A stretch of DNA of 64,000 nt from Centipeda flueggei ATCC 43531. GTDB taxonomy: Bacteria; Bacillota; Negativicutes; Selenomonadales; Selenomonadaceae. The position numbers were made by a program, and so were the translations under genes. Numbering within the stretch: the first letter of the stretch is position 1; every line of letters starts with the position of its first letter. The stretch is taken from assembly GCF_000160695.1 (NCBI RefSeq), contig NZ_GG694006.1:465641-529640 (forward strand). The letters run 5' to 3'. Under the pieces are notes generated by a model. The model was given only the letters and a program-made list of their open reading frames with translations, ran no database searches and was not told the DNA's origin. Below, piece after piece: positions 36,446 through 46,411 of this stretch.

Positions 36446-37742
36446 AGATCAGCCTTCCTCTGCTCTCATGCCGGTGCAGTATCTGCCGCATATCGTCCAG
36501 CAGACGACGCTCCATCGACCATCCGACCGACGGCAGCAGTGCGAGGAAAAGCTGGCGCAGCTTCGCATCAACGAGTTCATGTGTTGTGAGGACGAAGTTT
36601 GCCGCATGCAGCATCTCATCCGCTGCCGCATCCCCCTCGTAATAGATGGGGACATCGGTCAGACACCGCAGTGCCTCCTCCATCACTTCACGCCGTGCGG
36701 GCATAAAACAGTCCAGCAGCACGATTCCGGACAGCGCAACGCCGGCCTTGTTCAGCAGGCGCAGGATGATTTCCGGCTGAAACCATGTAAGGTCGCGGCC
36801 AATCGCAAGCCCGCATCTGCGCCCCGCGAGATCAGCGCGCGCCTTCTCGACAACTGCGGAAAAGGATGCCTCCTCTGATGCGATGGCACGCTCTGCCGCC
36901 TCCTCTCGGTGACAGAGCGCGCCGACACGGCGCAGCCAGATCTTTGTCTCCTCCGCGCCGACGGCATAGACATCGGCGAGATACGGTGTGCCGAAACGCT
37001 CATGCATATGCTCTGCAAGCTCCGCCAGCTGCCCCTGCTTCTCGTCATCCATCCGGCGTCCGAGGAGAATGATGAGCTCCGCCTCCGGCACCGCCTGCAT
37101 CTCATCGAGCGCGAGATACGACGGGAACTGCGCCGTCACCTTGAGATCGAGCAGGGCAAGCAGCCGCCGCAGCTCCTTCGCATATTCTCCGTGCATTCCC
37201 CCGCAGTCACCGAGGAGGGCAACGGTTCCCGGCTTTCGCTCTGCGGGGTGCATGAAGCGGTCCACGAGCGCACGCGCAGCATCGAGATACCCCGCATAGT
37301 ACTCCCCATCGAGGAAGCCATGCGCAGACACCGCCATAACGGGAATCCCGAGCTCCGTCTCCATCTCCTCCGCGATCGCCTTCGTATCATCACCGATCAC
37401 GCCGCTGACGCAGGAGTTTGCGATGAATACGGCCTGCGGGTGATACTTCTCTGCGGCAAAGCGAATGCACTCCCGCAGTCGGTCCTCGCCGCCGAAAATC
37501 GCCTCGCTCTCGCCAAGGCCGCTCGTCAGGAGCGGCACGGGAGAGAGACGTACGGAGGTCCCCGCTGCCGTCAGCCGGTGAAAGCTGCTCACATCCATGC
37601 CGTGCGCAATATGCGCGCACGGACGCGGGCTGTGAAAGACAACGAGTGCCCCCCGCACGAAGGACAGCGCGCGCCAGACACCCGGCATGCTGCAGCTGCA
37701 GTTCGTCCGGCGGACGCCGACCCGCTTGACCTCAATCCCCAT
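36438..37742 (-). CDS. Nitrogenase component-1-like protein (first subunit)
   Basis: The 434 residues again fit the nitrogenase component 1 family. Candidate cluster ligands are Cys15 and Cys17 (TNCSCSMPG), Cys42 ([12 protein letters not shown]) and Cys111 ([13 protein letters not shown]). The motif [15 protein letters not shown] matches the family's E-x-IVFGGE-x-L block. This start is preferred because GGAG precedes it by 5 nt and it overlaps the NifH-like stop by 11 bp; seven more in-frame codons upstream are unlikely to be used. It lacks the size of a nitrogenase and no cofactor-assembly genes (nifB, nifEN, nifS) are nearby. Together with its neighbours it resembles the enzymes of dark protochlorophyllide reduction or of cofactor F430 synthesis in architecture. 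Confidence 0.85.
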   Translation of the reverse strand: MGIEVKRVGVRRTNCSCSMPGVWRALSFVRGALVVFHSPRPCAHIAHGMDVSSFHRLTAAGTSVRLSPVPLLTSGLGESEAIFGGEDRLRECIRFAAEKYHPQAVFIANSCVSGVIGDDTKAIAEEMETELGIPVMAVSAHGFLDGEYYAGYLDAARALVDRFMHPAERKPGTVALLGDCGGMHGEYAKELRRLLALLDLKVTAQFPSYLALDEMQAVPEAELIILLGRRMDDEKQGQLAELAEHMHERFGTPYLADVYAVGAEETKIWLRRVGALCHREEAAERAIASEEASFSAVVEKARADLAGRRCGLAIGRDLTWFQPEIILRLLNKAGVALSGIVLLDCFMPARREVMEEALRCLTDVPIYYEGDAAADEMLHAANFVLTTHELVDAKLRQLFLALLPSVGWSMERRLLDDMRQILHRHESRGRLIYG

Positions 37743-38544
37743 AGCGCTCCACCATGTCCTCAAGCTCCTCGAACTCCATCGGCGTCGGAACGGTCAGCAT
37801 CTCATTCGTATCGATCGCCTGCGCGAGTGCCGTATAGTGCTGCGCCTGCTCCGAATCCGGCGCATAGGCGATGAGCGTCTGCCGATGAATCTCTGCCTCA
37901 TGCACAGCGCGCGACCGCGGAATGTAGGTAATGAGCTGCGTGCCGATACGCGCAGCAAATGCCTCGAGCAGCTCTCGCTCGCGCAGGACATCCCTGCCGT
38001 TGCCGATGATGCCGCCGAGCTTCACCGCACCGCGCTCGGCAAAACGGCGCACGCCCTTTGCTATATTGTTCGCCGCATAGAGCGACATGAGCTCACCCGA
38101 GGAAACAATGTATATCTCTGAGGCATAACCCTCACGGATGGGCACGGCAAAGCCGCCGCAGACCACATCGCCGAGGACATCATAGAGAACGACATCGAGG
38201 TCATCAAACGCATGCAGTGCCTTGAGGCGCTCGAGCGCCACGATAATCCCGCGCCCCGCGCAGCCGACGCCGGGATCCGGCCCACCGGCCTCAATGCAGC
38301 GAATGCCGCTGAATCCCTCATGCACGAGATCTGCGAGCGTCAGCGCCGCTCCCTTTTTCTCCCGCTCCAGATCGAGGATCGTGGAGGGTGCAATACGACC
38401 GAGCAGAAGGCGCGTCGAATCATTCTTCGGATCACAGCCGATCTGGCAGACGCGCCGTCCCATGCGGGAGAACGCGGCGGATACATTTGCGGCTGTCGTG
38501 GACTTGCCGATGCCGCCCTTGCCGTAGAAGGCAATTTTTTTCAT
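37732..38544 (-). CDS. NifH/BchL-family iron protein (reductase component)
   Basis: The 270-residue ATPase carries [20 protein letters not shown] (P-loop, residues 8-16), the switch I-side block [10 protein letters not shown], and the two cysteines that bridge a 4Fe-4S cluster across a homodimer: Cys95 in [13 protein letters not shown] and Cys129 in [12 protein letters not shown]. All parts needed for ATP-driven electron transfer to a component-1 partner are present. The family includes NifH, BchL, BchX, CfbC and several unassigned groups; similarity by eye does not place it in one. It is followed with an 11-bp overlap by the component-1 genes and preceded by a binding-protein gene. Confidence 0.93.
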   Translation of the reverse strand: MKKIAFYGKGGIGKSTTAANVSAAFSRMGRRVCQIGCDPKNDSTRLLLGRIAPSTILDLEREKKGAALTLADLVHEGFSGIRCIEAGGPDPGVGCAGRGIIVALERLKALHAFDDLDVVLYDVLGDVVCGGFAVPIREGYASEIYIVSSGELMSLYAANNIAKGVRRFAERGAVKLGGIIGNGRDVLRERELLEAFAARIGTQLITYIPRSRAVHEAEIHRQTLIAYAPDSEQAQHYTALAQAIDTNEMLTVPTPMEFEELEDMVERYGD

Positions 38545-38553
38545 AGGATCACC

Positions 38554-39540
38554 TTATTCCACAGCCGTAAGAAACTCATGCCGTGACTGTTTGAACTCGT
38601 CGCCGTAGAGAATCCACGCCGTCTCCTGAATACCATACACAATGTTCTGCGAGAGATTGTAAACGTAGCGCGCCCACGGATGTCCGATCTGGCGCTCCCG
38701 CACGGCAGTCATCTGCGCGAGCGAAGGGTCCTCCAGATACTGACGTCCGTAATTCTCCTCATTGGTCGCGCCATCTTCATAGCTTGGGAAAAAGAGATAG
38801 TCTGGATTCGCTGCGACGAGCTGCTCCTTCGTCATCTCCTGCCCCATGCGGTTGCCTGCCGCCGCCTTGGCGTTGATCGAATCCGTACAGCGGCAAAGCT
38901 CGTCAAAGGTACAGCCTGCGCCGCCGTAGTTCACCATGATGGAGATGAGTGCAATGCTCCTATGCTTCTTCTCCTCCGGAACCTCTGCCACCTTCGCACG
39001 GATCTCGGCGAGCTTTTCCTCCATCATGCCGACGAGTTTCTCCCCGCGCTCCACTTCGCCGATAGCCGCTGCATAGAGTCGGATATTATCGTGAATATCC
39101 TCTATTGTCGCAGCGGACTTGCAGACGAGAACCGGCACGTTCAGCTCGCGGATGGCATCGATGTTCTCACGCGGCATCCACGGCGTCACGACGACGAGAT
39201 CCGGATGCAGCGCCGCAATCTGCTCGGCTGACGGACTGCGGGGGATGACCGTCAGAATCCGGTCACACACCCACGGAATATTCGTATGTTCCCGATCGGC
39301 GAGAGATTCATTGATCGCCGCCATGCGCTCCGGCTCCACAAGGCCAAGCATCAGCTCATCCGTACCAGCACTGACGGTCAGGATCCGCTGCGGCTTATGC
39401 GCGATCGTGATGACCGTGCCCTCCACATCCGTAACCTGATAACCCCCTCCCTGGTTATTGGAAAGGTCAACGCAGCCCGTGAGAAAGCATACGGTGAGAA
39501 TCGCTATGAAAAAGGACATGAGTTGATTTTTGCAGCTCAT
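38554..39540 (-). CDS. BtuF/FepB-type periplasmic binding lipoprotein (second copy)
   Basis: The 328-residue protein has a leader with lipobox FLTGC at about residue 23, then YQVTDVEGTVITIAHKPQRILTVS. It shares GTDELMLGLVEPERMAAINE, EQIAALHPDLVVVTPW and the EFLTAVE-type end with the copy at 34.1-35.1 kb, showing recent duplication. The ATG overlaps the CobN-like stop (ATGA), so it is translationally coupled to the chelatase rather than to a transporter gene. It could hand substrate to the single permease or hold a distinct ligand. Confidence 0.92.
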   Translation of the reverse strand: MSCKNQLMSFFIAILTVCFLTGCVDLSNNQGGGYQVTDVEGTVITIAHKPQRILTVSAGTDELMLGLVEPERMAAINESLADREHTNIPWVCDRILTVIPRSPSAEQIAALHPDLVVVTPWMPRENIDAIRELNVPVLVCKSAATIEDIHDNIRLYAAAIGEVERGEKLVGMMEEKLAEIRAKVAEVPEEKKHRSIALISIMVNYGGAGCTFDELCRCTDSINAKAAAGNRMGQEMTKEQLVAANPDYLFFPSYEDGATNEENYGRQYLEDPSLAQMTAVRERQIGHPWARYVYNLSQNIVYGIQETAWILYGDEFKQSRHEFLTAVE

Positions 39541-42500
39541 ACGGTCCCCTCCGAACGCTCCTCGAGATCGCCCTCAATGGAAAGATAGAGACTGCGCACC
39601 TCTGCAAGAGTTTCCTCGGATGTGTTCCACAAGCCGCGCTGCTGTGCCTCGAGCAGTGTCTCCGCCATGCGGTGAAGCGCCCACGGATTGACATCCTGCA
39701 TCCACTCCTGCATGCCCGCGTCCAGCACATATTTGCGCGCGTAGCCCTCATACATCCAATCCTTCATCACGCCGCTTGTCGCATCCCATTGATAGCTGTG
39801 CGCAAGATAGTTCGCGAGATCAGAGGCACCCTTATAGCCGTGCTCCTTCATTCCCTCGATGAACTTCGGATTCATCGCTTCCCCGCGGAAAAGACGCACC
39901 GCCTCCTCCTCAACAGTCCGCACGACGATGCGCTGGCGATCACTCGAATCGCCCGTGTAGGAACGTGGAGCCTTGCCCGTCAGTGCCCGCACGGTCGCGA
40001 TCATGCCGCCGTGGTAGGCGTTGTAGTCATCCGAGCTGAACATATGTGTCTCACGCGTATCCTCGTTCTTGACCGTGACATCGAGCCCCGCCATACGGCG
40101 CTGAAATACCTCGGGATCATAACCGCGTGCGAAGCCGTCACCGCCGTATGCGGTTCCCGAGAACCGCGTATAGACCGCCGCCAGATCGTCGAGCGTCTCC
40201 CATGCCTTCGATTCGAGCAGGTCACCGATGCCCGCACCATACGCACCCGGCGGGTCGCCAAAGATGCGTACGGAGGCGCGTTCCCATGCACTCTCCCGCG
40301 CCTCCCCCTGCTCCTCGAGCCAAGCGGTATCTGCGAGAACGTGCTTGCGCACATAGTTCTCCTCGTCGCTCTCATCGAGATCGCGCACCATGCGCACTGC
40401 CTCATCGACCCAATGCACCGCATTCGGAACGGCATCGCGAAACAGTCCGCTGATGCGTGCCGTCACATCGATACGAGGCCGCTTCAGCTCCGCGATGGGG
40501 ATGACCTCGAGACCGCAGACACGCTGCGAGGGACGCAGCCATATGGGGCGCACCCCCATGAGGTAGAAGAGTTCTGCGATGCACTGCCCGTGGCTGCGCA
40601 TATTCGAACCCGCCCAGAAGACAATCCCGACCGCCTCCGGATAGCGACCCTCGTCGCTGATATACTGCTCTATGAGGGCATCACCGAGCTGTTTTCCGTA
40701 CTCCCAAGCAGCAGGCGTCGGCATACAGCGCGGGTCGAGGCCGTAGAAATTCCGCCCCGTCGGAAGCACATCCACGCCGTTTGTCGTCGGTGCGCCTGCA
40801 GGGCTTGGCTCAATGTATCTGCCGGTGAGCGCGCGCAGCGTCTCCGTAATTTCCCCCTCTGTACGGCGCAGGCGCGGCACCATATCCTCCACAATCTCGT
40901 GCAGCGCATGGGAAAATGATGCACGCGCCTCCGCATAGGCAGCGGCAATCCTGGGAAGTACCATTGCCTGCTCGATAGCCTCCGGTGCATAGTCATGTTC
41001 GGCAAGGAAGGAGATGAGCGCTCGCATCTCTGCCTCGACCGCATCCAGCTTCCTGCCATAGGTCATCCCATCTGCCGTCATGCGCTCGCTGTGCGTGAGG
41101 AGCTCCTCATAGTCATAGCCTGCCTGCGCGGCGAGCAGGCGAACAAGGGAGTTCTCCCCACCGTGCTCCATGCGCACGAGAGCGCACAGGAAGTCGATCA
41201 GCCCCTCGCCCTCAGGCGCACGGCCAAGAATGTGCAGGCCCGTGCGGATCTGCATATTCTTGATGTCTGTCACATAGTTGTGGAGGCGCGCCGTATAATC
41301 GTCGAAGTCATCGCCCTCATCAATCTCATCCTCAAAATGACAGGCACCCGCCTTTTCACGGACGATATCCTGCACAGCCTCGATATTGTCCGGCTGCGCC
41401 GCACGGAAGTGGACGTACTCATCGAGAGCCTGCTCGAGCTCTTCGAGTTCCTCGAATCCTCCTGCCAGCTGCATCGGCGGGGAGAGATGGCTGATGAGGC
41501 ACGCCGCACCGCGGCGTTTTGCCTGAATCCCCTCCCCAACGATCGTGATCCAGTAGGGATAGACGTCCGGCAGATCGCCCAGCGACACATCCGGGTAGCA
41601 GGTATCGGACAGGCCGGTGCTCTTCCCCGGTAGCCACTCCAGCGATCCGTGTGTTCCGACGTGGATCACGGCATCCGCCTTCCAGATATCGCGCAGCCAG
41701 TGATAGTACCCGATGTAGTGATGCGTCGGTGCAGCATCGGGCGAATGCAGGAGCTTCCCCGGATCCTCACCAAACCCGCGCGGCGGCTGCACCGTGATGA
41801 ACAGATTCCCGTTCAGCGTGCCCGGGATGAGCAGTGTCCCGTCATAGCTCAAAACGTCGCCGGGTTCATCACCCCAGTCTCGCACGAGCTGCGACCGCAC
41901 CTGCGCGGGCAGCTCCGTGAAAAATGCGCGGTACTGCTCTGCCGTCAGCTGCCCATCGGCAGCTTTTGCCTGTTCCACGCTCATAAAGCGGCGGTCATTT
42001 GTCGCGTGATCCGTCAGCAGCTTCATAAACGCCTTGCTGCTCTCCGGAATCTCATCCATGACATAGCCTGCGGCACGCATCGCCATGAGCAGACGGAGCA
42101 CGCTCTCCGGCGAATCAAGCCCCGCAGCGCTTCCGATGTTTGCATTCGTCGGCGGATAATTGTGGAAAACAATGGCAATCTTCTTCTCCGCGTTCGGCTT
42201 ATGCCGCAGCGCCGCCCACTTGCGTGCCTTGCACGCGATCCGCTCCATGCGCTCATCGAGGGCTGCATAGCTGACCTCACCGCTTTCGTCGCGCACCTTC
42301 GCTGCAATCGGTACGGCATGGATCACGCCGTCAAACTCCGGCATGGCGACGCTCATCGAGACCTCCATAGGATCAAGTCCCGCCGGAGAGCGCTCCCACT
42401 CCTCCTTTTCTGCAAGCACCGTATACGCCTCAAGAATGGGCACGCCGAGTTCATAGAGGTCCTCAATGCACGTGCCGCCTGCCTTGATGGAGAACTTCAT

Positions 42501-43220
42501 CGTACTGATGATCACGTCGACAAGGGGCTCTCCATCCCTGCAGAAATACTTGCGGATCGCATCCATCAGCGTCGGCGACTCTACGCGTTCGTCACGATAG
42601 GAATTGGAAAACACAGCGACCGCGTTCATCCCCTCCGCCTCGATTGCACGAACGAGCGCAGTATGGTACGTGAAGTCCCCCGTAATCCATTCCGAACGGT
42701 AAAAGATCATCCCGACCGTCGGACGCCCTTCCTCGTAATGCGAGGCGAGATATCCCGCGATGTCCTCGGGATCCCCCGTCCAGTCCGGATGATAGACGCC
42801 GTTCCACGCGAGCGGACGCGGCGGCTCTGCTGTGCAGGCAAGCCCTCCGAACTCTCTGCCGAGCCAGTAAAAAAGATTGCGCATATTCTCCTCGCCGTCA
42901 TAGCGAAAATATGCCCATGCCGTCTGAATCTGCTCCTCCGAGAATCCATATGTCACCTTATCATGATTGGCATTGTCCACGACGATCAGGTGCGGCGTCC
43001 GATTCCTCTGCAAATTGCGTGACGCCTTTTTCAAGAAGTCATTGTCCAGCCCTGTGCCCATCCAGAGAAAGAGATGAAGATCCGCATCTGCGCGCACCTC
43101 AGACCAGTCTGCCGCAGCATCTGCAGGACGGATACATACTGCAGGGTCTTCAAGAGCACTTATGCAGCGCCGAGCCAGTACACGGACACGCAGAATATTT
43201 GTATAGAGTGCAATCTTCAT
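39537..43220 (-). CDS. CobN/BchH-family chelatase large subunit
   Basis: The 1227-residue protein matches the CobN/magnesium-chelatase H family. The conserved catalytic core includes DAVIHVGTHGSLEWLPGKST, YPYWITIVGEGIQAKRRG, ISHLSPPM, FWAGSNMRSHGQCIAELFYLMG and, near the end, YKGASDLANYLAHSYQWDATSGVMKDW. The first 150 residues are more divergent. CobN inserts cobalt into hydrogenobyrinic acid diamide, BchH inserts magnesium into protoporphyrin, and HmuS-type relatives in Bacteroidota act in anaerobic heme uptake; this member could insert, exchange or remove a metal. ChlI- and ChlD-like motor genes lie directly upstream, completing a three-subunit enzyme. It is encoded inside an uptake operon under a cobalamin riboswitch, without nearby corrin-ring genes. 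AAGGAG precedes the ATG. Confidence 0.92.
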   Translation of the reverse strand: MKIALYTNILRVRVLARRCISALEDPAVCIRPADAAADWSEVRADADLHLFLWMGTGLDNDFLKKASRNLQRNRTPHLIVVDNANHDKVTYGFSEEQIQTAWAYFRYDGEENMRNLFYWLGREFGGLACTAEPPRPLAWNGVYHPDWTGDPEDIAGYLASHYEEGRPTVGMIFYRSEWITGDFTYHTALVRAIEAEGMNAVAVFSNSYRDERVESPTLMDAIRKYFCRDGEPLVDVIISTMKFSIKAGGTCIEDLYELGVPILEAYTVLAEKEEWERSPAGLDPMEVSMSVAMPEFDGVIHAVPIAAKVRDESGEVSYAALDERMERIACKARKWAALRHKPNAEKKIAIVFHNYPPTNANIGSAAGLDSPESVLRLLMAMRAAGYVMDEIPESSKAFMKLLTDHATNDRRFMSVEQAKAADGQLTAEQYRAFFTELPAQVRSQLVRDWGDEPGDVLSYDGTLLIPGTLNGNLFITVQPPRGFGEDPGKLLHSPDAAPTHHYIGYYHWLRDIWKADAVIHVGTHGSLEWLPGKSTGLSDTCYPDVSLGDLPDVYPYWITIVGEGIQAKRRGAACLISHLSPPMQLAGGFEELEELEQALDEYVHFRAAQPDNIEAVQDIVREKAGACHFEDEIDEGDDFDDYTARLHNYVTDIKNMQIRTGLHILGRAPEGEGLIDFLCALVRMEHGGENSLVRLLAAQAGYDYEELLTHSERMTADGMTYGRKLDAVEAEMRALISFLAEHDYAPEAIEQAMVLPRIAAAYAEARASFSHALHEIVEDMVPRLRRTEGEITETLRALTGRYIEPSPAGAPTTNGVDVLPTGRNFYGLDPRCMPTPAAWEYGKQLGDALIEQYISDEGRYPEAVGIVFWAGSNMRSHGQCIAELFYLMGVRPIWLRPSQRVCGLEVIPIAELKRPRIDVTARISGLFRDAVPNAVHWVDEAVRMVRDLDESDEENYVRKHVLADTAWLEEQGEARESAWERASVRIFGDPPGAYGAGIGDLLESKAWETLDDLAAVYTRFSGTAYGGDGFARGYDPEVFQRRMAGLDVTVKNEDTRETHMFSSDDYNAYHGGMIATVRALTGKAPRSYTGDSSDRQRIVVRTVEEEAVRLFRGEAMNPKFIEGMKEHGYKGASDLANYLAHSYQWDATSGVMKDWMYEGYARKYVLDAGMQEWMQDVNPWALHRMAETLLEAQQRGLWNTSEETLAEVRSLYLSIEGDLEERSEGTV

Positions 43221-43248
43221 CTATTCTGACTCCTTGTCTTTGCAGATG

Positions 43249-45159
43249 CTACCTCTGCATGCTGCGGGATGCGCGGACAATCTCGAGAACCCCCTCGGCT
43301 GAGAGCTGTTCCAACGTATAATAACGCGCCTCCATACGGCGGGCGATCTCCGGTGCAGCTCCAACCCGCGGCACGCCGCGCTCTGTATCAAGAACAAGCG
43401 TGAGCGCCTGCGTGCCTGCGATCTCTTCCGCTGCACGCAGGGCACGCTGTACGCCGTCATCTCCGTCCCGCGCCGTATTCGTTCGCCCGTCCGTAATCAG
43501 GATGAGTACCGTTTTCTCGCTGCCTCTGCGTTCCAGTTCACGCAGCGTTTGCACAGCGCAGGCGAGCCCCTCGGCAAGCGGCGTCCGTCCGCCCGTCGGC
43601 AGGTCGCGCAGCTGCTTTTCCGCCAGCTCCACACTGCGCGTCATCGGCAGGAGCGTCTCCGCACGATCCCGCCGAAAGGCAATCAGCCCCACACAGTCGC
43701 GCTTTTGATATGCCTCCTGCAGGAGGGCAAGGATTGCACCCTTCACCATCCTCATGCGTTCGCGTGCTCCCATCGAACCGCTCGCATCGACGAGAAAAAG
43801 AATATTTGCCGCCGCGCGTTTCGCACGCACCCAAACGCGCACATCCTCAGGACGGATCACAACCGTCTGCGTCCGCTGGCGCGCGCGCTGATACGGGGCT
43901 GCCGCACGCAGCGTAGCAGAGAGTGCGAGATCGAGACGGGCACCTGAATGCGGCAGTTCCGTGCGCAGGCAGCGGCCGTCCGCCGTATGCGTCTGAACGA
44001 TGTCGCGCTTTCCGCTCTTTCTGCCCTGGGCACGCATCGTCATGGAGAGGAGCGAGAGCCGCGCCATGACGTTCTCAAGCGGGGCTGCGACACGATCGTC
44101 TCCATCCTCATGCGCTTCCTCCGGCGGGGACGGATCGTCCGCCCCGTCCTGAGGCGCATTCTGGGATTCGTTCTCCGACGAGGCTCCATGAGGACTCTCC
44201 GCTCCTCCGTCATCCTGCGGAGGAGGTGCTTCCTGCGGCTCATCCGGCATGTCATTCCCGCCCTGCTCCGGGGCATTCCCAGCATCGGGCGGCGGCTGCT
44301 GTTCCTCCTGCGGGCGGCTCATCCGATGCACGAGCACGAACTCCGCAGCTTCCTCCACATCCGCAGGCATGACGAACGATCTTCCTGCGAGCGCTGCAGT
44401 CGCACACGCCGCCTCGATGAGATAAATCTCCGCATGGTTGCCGACACAACATGCGCGCGCAGCACAGGCTGCCGCAAAGCGGAGAATGGCAGACGGGACC
44501 TCTACGCGCGGCAGCAATGCGCGGGCACGGCTGATCATCGCTCCGAATGCCTCCTCCTGCGCAGCATAGGAAGCACGAAAGGATGCCGGATCGCGCTCGT
44601 ATGCGAGTACACGTGCGGCGATCTCGCTCCGCTGCGCCGCATCCCCCTCCTCCTCCATCGTCACAAACATGCCGAAAGAATCCAGCAGAGCGGGGCGAAG
44701 CGTACCCTCTGCAGGATCCATCGTACCGACAGGCGTATAGGAAACCTCCTCGATGAACGACAGCCCGTCCCGTTCGAGGCGAAAAGAACCATCTCCCGCA
44801 CATTTCAGGACCGTGGACAGAATATCCTCACGCAGGAGGTTGGCCTCGTCCATATAGAGAAATGTATTGCGTGCACGGTGCAGCAGGCCGTGCCGCAGGC
44901 GCCGCTTGCCTTTTTGCAGGGCCGTCTCCATGTCGATTGTGCCGAAGATCATATCCTCCGACGCTCCGAGCGGCAGTTCCGTAATTTTTCCGGCTGGTGT
45001 AAACGGTGCTGCCGCACGGACGAGAACGGATTTTGCCGTGCCCCGCGTGCCGGAGATCAGGAGGCCTCCCGCTCGCGGGTTGATGAGCGCGATCGAAAGT
45101 GCGCGCCGTGCGTGCTCCTGCCCGACAACGGCAGTCAGCGGATAACGCGGAGTATCCAA
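43249..45159 (-). CDS. ChlD/BchD-like chelatase AAA+/von Willebrand A protein
   Basis: The 636 residues comprise an AAA+ domain (about 1-285) with Walker A in ISGTRGTAKSVLVRA, NTFLYMDEANLL as Walker B and VGTMDPAEG as sensor 1. A very acidic, Pro/Gln/Glu-rich linker (about 285-360) follows, then a VWA domain (about 445-636) with a complete MIDAS: DASGSMG, TPLAEGL and ITDGRTN. This is the ChlD/BchD layout. Unlike many ChlD proteins the P-loop looks intact. Translation starts at TTG, 6 nt after GGAGG. It works with the ChlI-like ATPase (22 bp upstream) to drive the CobN-like subunit (28 bp downstream). Confidence 0.92.
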   Translation of the reverse strand: MDTPRYPLTAVVGQEHARRALSIALINPRAGGLLISGTRGTAKSVLVRAAAPFTPAGKITELPLGASEDMIFGTIDMETALQKGKRRLRHGLLHRARNTFLYMDEANLLREDILSTVLKCAGDGSFRLERDGLSFIEEVSYTPVGTMDPAEGTLRPALLDSFGMFVTMEEEGDAAQRSEIAARVLAYERDPASFRASYAAQEEAFGAMISRARALLPRVEVPSAILRFAAACAARACCVGNHAEIYLIEAACATAALAGRSFVMPADVEEAAEFVLVHRMSRPQEEQQPPPDAGNAPEQGGNDMPDEPQEAPPPQDDGGAESPHGASSENESQNAPQDGADDPSPPEEAHEDGDDRVAAPLENVMARLSLLSMTMRAQGRKSGKRDIVQTHTADGRCLRTELPHSGARLDLALSATLRAAAPYQRARQRTQTVVIRPEDVRVWVRAKRAAANILFLVDASGSMGARERMRMVKGAILALLQEAYQKRDCVGLIAFRRDRAETLLPMTRSVELAEKQLRDLPTGGRTPLAEGLACAVQTLRELERRGSEKTVLILITDGRTNTARDGDDGVQRALRAAEEIAGTQALTLVLDTERGVPRVGAAPEIARRMEARYYTLEQLSAEGVLEIVRASRSMQR

Positions 45160-45180
45160 GTTTTTCCTCCGAAAAGCTAT

Positions 45181-46212
45181 TTATGCACGTTCTCCCAAGA
45201 TCGCATCCACCGCACTCCAGTCGACCGCCCCCTCCTCGAACGGGCGGCGGCGCATACGGTGTGCGAGGACGAGGCGGCTGACGCACTGCAGATCCTCTGC
45301 CGTCACCGCCATGTGTCCTGCAAGCGCTGCATGAGCAATGCCTGCCTTGATCAGCGTAATATCCGCACGGTGTCCGTCGACGCCGAGCGTCAGCGAGATC
45401 TGAGCTGCATAGCCGAGGATTTCATCCGGCACCGCCACGTGGGCGACACGCGCACGCGCCGCAGTGATCTGTTCGCGCAGCTCCTGCTGGGCGCCTGCAT
45501 AGGTCTCAGCAAAGGCATCGGGATCGCGCTCATAGGCAATCCTGCGGCGAATCACCTCAACGCGCGTCTCGGCTTCACATTCGCCTGCAACGGTCACGGA
45601 GAGCGCAAAACGATCGAGGAGCTGCGGGCGGATGTCCCCCTCCTCCGGATTCATCGTCCCAACGAGAACGAAGCGCGCCGGATGGGCATAGGAGATGCCC
45701 TCACGCTCCACGGTATTGACGCCCATCGCCGCAGAGTCGAGCAGAATGTCGACGATATGATCCTCGAGCAGATTGATCTCATCTACATAGAGGATATTGC
45801 GGTTTGCCGCCGCCAAAATGCCCGGCTCGAACTCCTTGCGCCCGTGCTGAATCGCTGCCTCCATGTCGAGCGTTCCGACCACACGATCCTCCGTCGCGCT
45901 GACGGGCAGTTCCACCACGCGCATCGGAATTTCCTCTGCCGTGAGCTCTTCTCCAAATTCCCGCCTTGCACGGCAGGCATCACAGTACAGATCCGGCAGC
46001 GACGGATCACAGTGACAGGCACAGCCAGTCACCGCCCGCAAATCCGGCAGGAGTGCCGCAGCAGCACGGACAGCAGTGGATTTCGCCGTCCCTTTCTCGC
46101 CCTTGATCAGCACACCGCCAAGCGACGGCATAACAATGCTGAGAAGGAGTGCTGTCTTCATCTCCTCCTGTCCGACGATCGCAGCAAAAGGATAGGCTGC
46201 CCTCTTCTCCAT
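45181..46212 (-). CDS. ChlI/BchI-like chelatase AAA+ ATPase with Cys-rich insert
   Basis: The 343-residue AAA+ ATPase has Walker A GEKGTAKS (residues 38-45), [18 protein letters not shown] as Walker [23 protein letters not shown] as sensor 1 and arginine-finger blocks, and a C-terminal lid. It is the ChlI/BchI motor of magnesium-chelatase-type enzymes. After the P-loop helix lies a cysteine-rich insert (Cys64, 66, 68, 77, 80) that could bind a metal or iron-sulfur cluster. Plant and cyanobacterial ChlI lack this dense CxCxC...CxxC set; I know similar inserts from ChlI-like proteins paired with CobN, but cannot confirm here. AAAGGA precedes the ATG. Confidence 0.92.
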   Translation of the reverse strand: MEKRAAYPFAAIVGQEEMKTALLLSIVMPSLGGVLIKGEKGTAKSTAVRAAAALLPDLRAVTGCACHCDPSLPDLYCDACRARREFGEELTAEEIPMRVVELPVSATEDRVVGTLDMEAAIQHGRKEFEPGILAAANRNILYVDEINLLEDHIVDILLDSAAMGVNTVEREGISYAHPARFVLVGTMNPEEGDIRPQLLDRFALSVTVAGECEAETRVEVIRRRIAYERDPDAFAETYAGAQQELREQITAARARVAHVAVPDEILGYAAQISLTLGVDGHRADITLIKAGIAHAALAGHMAVTAEDLQCVSRLVLAHRMRRRPFEEGAVDWSAVDAILGERA

Positions 46213-46411
46213 TCACATGTCCTTTCTGGAAATGGCACTGCCCCAACAATGCTCTTATGGTATCCGCTCCGTCTCTCCATGATATGTCATGAGGCCGCTG
46301 TATCACACCGGCCATTTCCCTCATGCTGCTCACTGTCCGGCATTCTGCTCCTATGCCATGCTCTTCATCAAACGATCTTTCATCCTCCTGACGCCATCAT
46401 AGCAGATCGTT

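Noticed and set aside
35165..38544. Nitrogen-fixation (Mo-nitrogenase) genes
   Set aside because: The component-1 proteins are too short, no nifB/nifE/nifN or molybdenum genes are present, and the context is tetrapyrrole uptake and chelation.
39537..46212. Chlorophyll biosynthesis cluster
   Set aside because: Chelatase and NifH-like parts resemble it, but no bchM, bchE, bchN/bchB-type full-length genes or pigment genes occur, and TonB/ABC uptake genes dominate.
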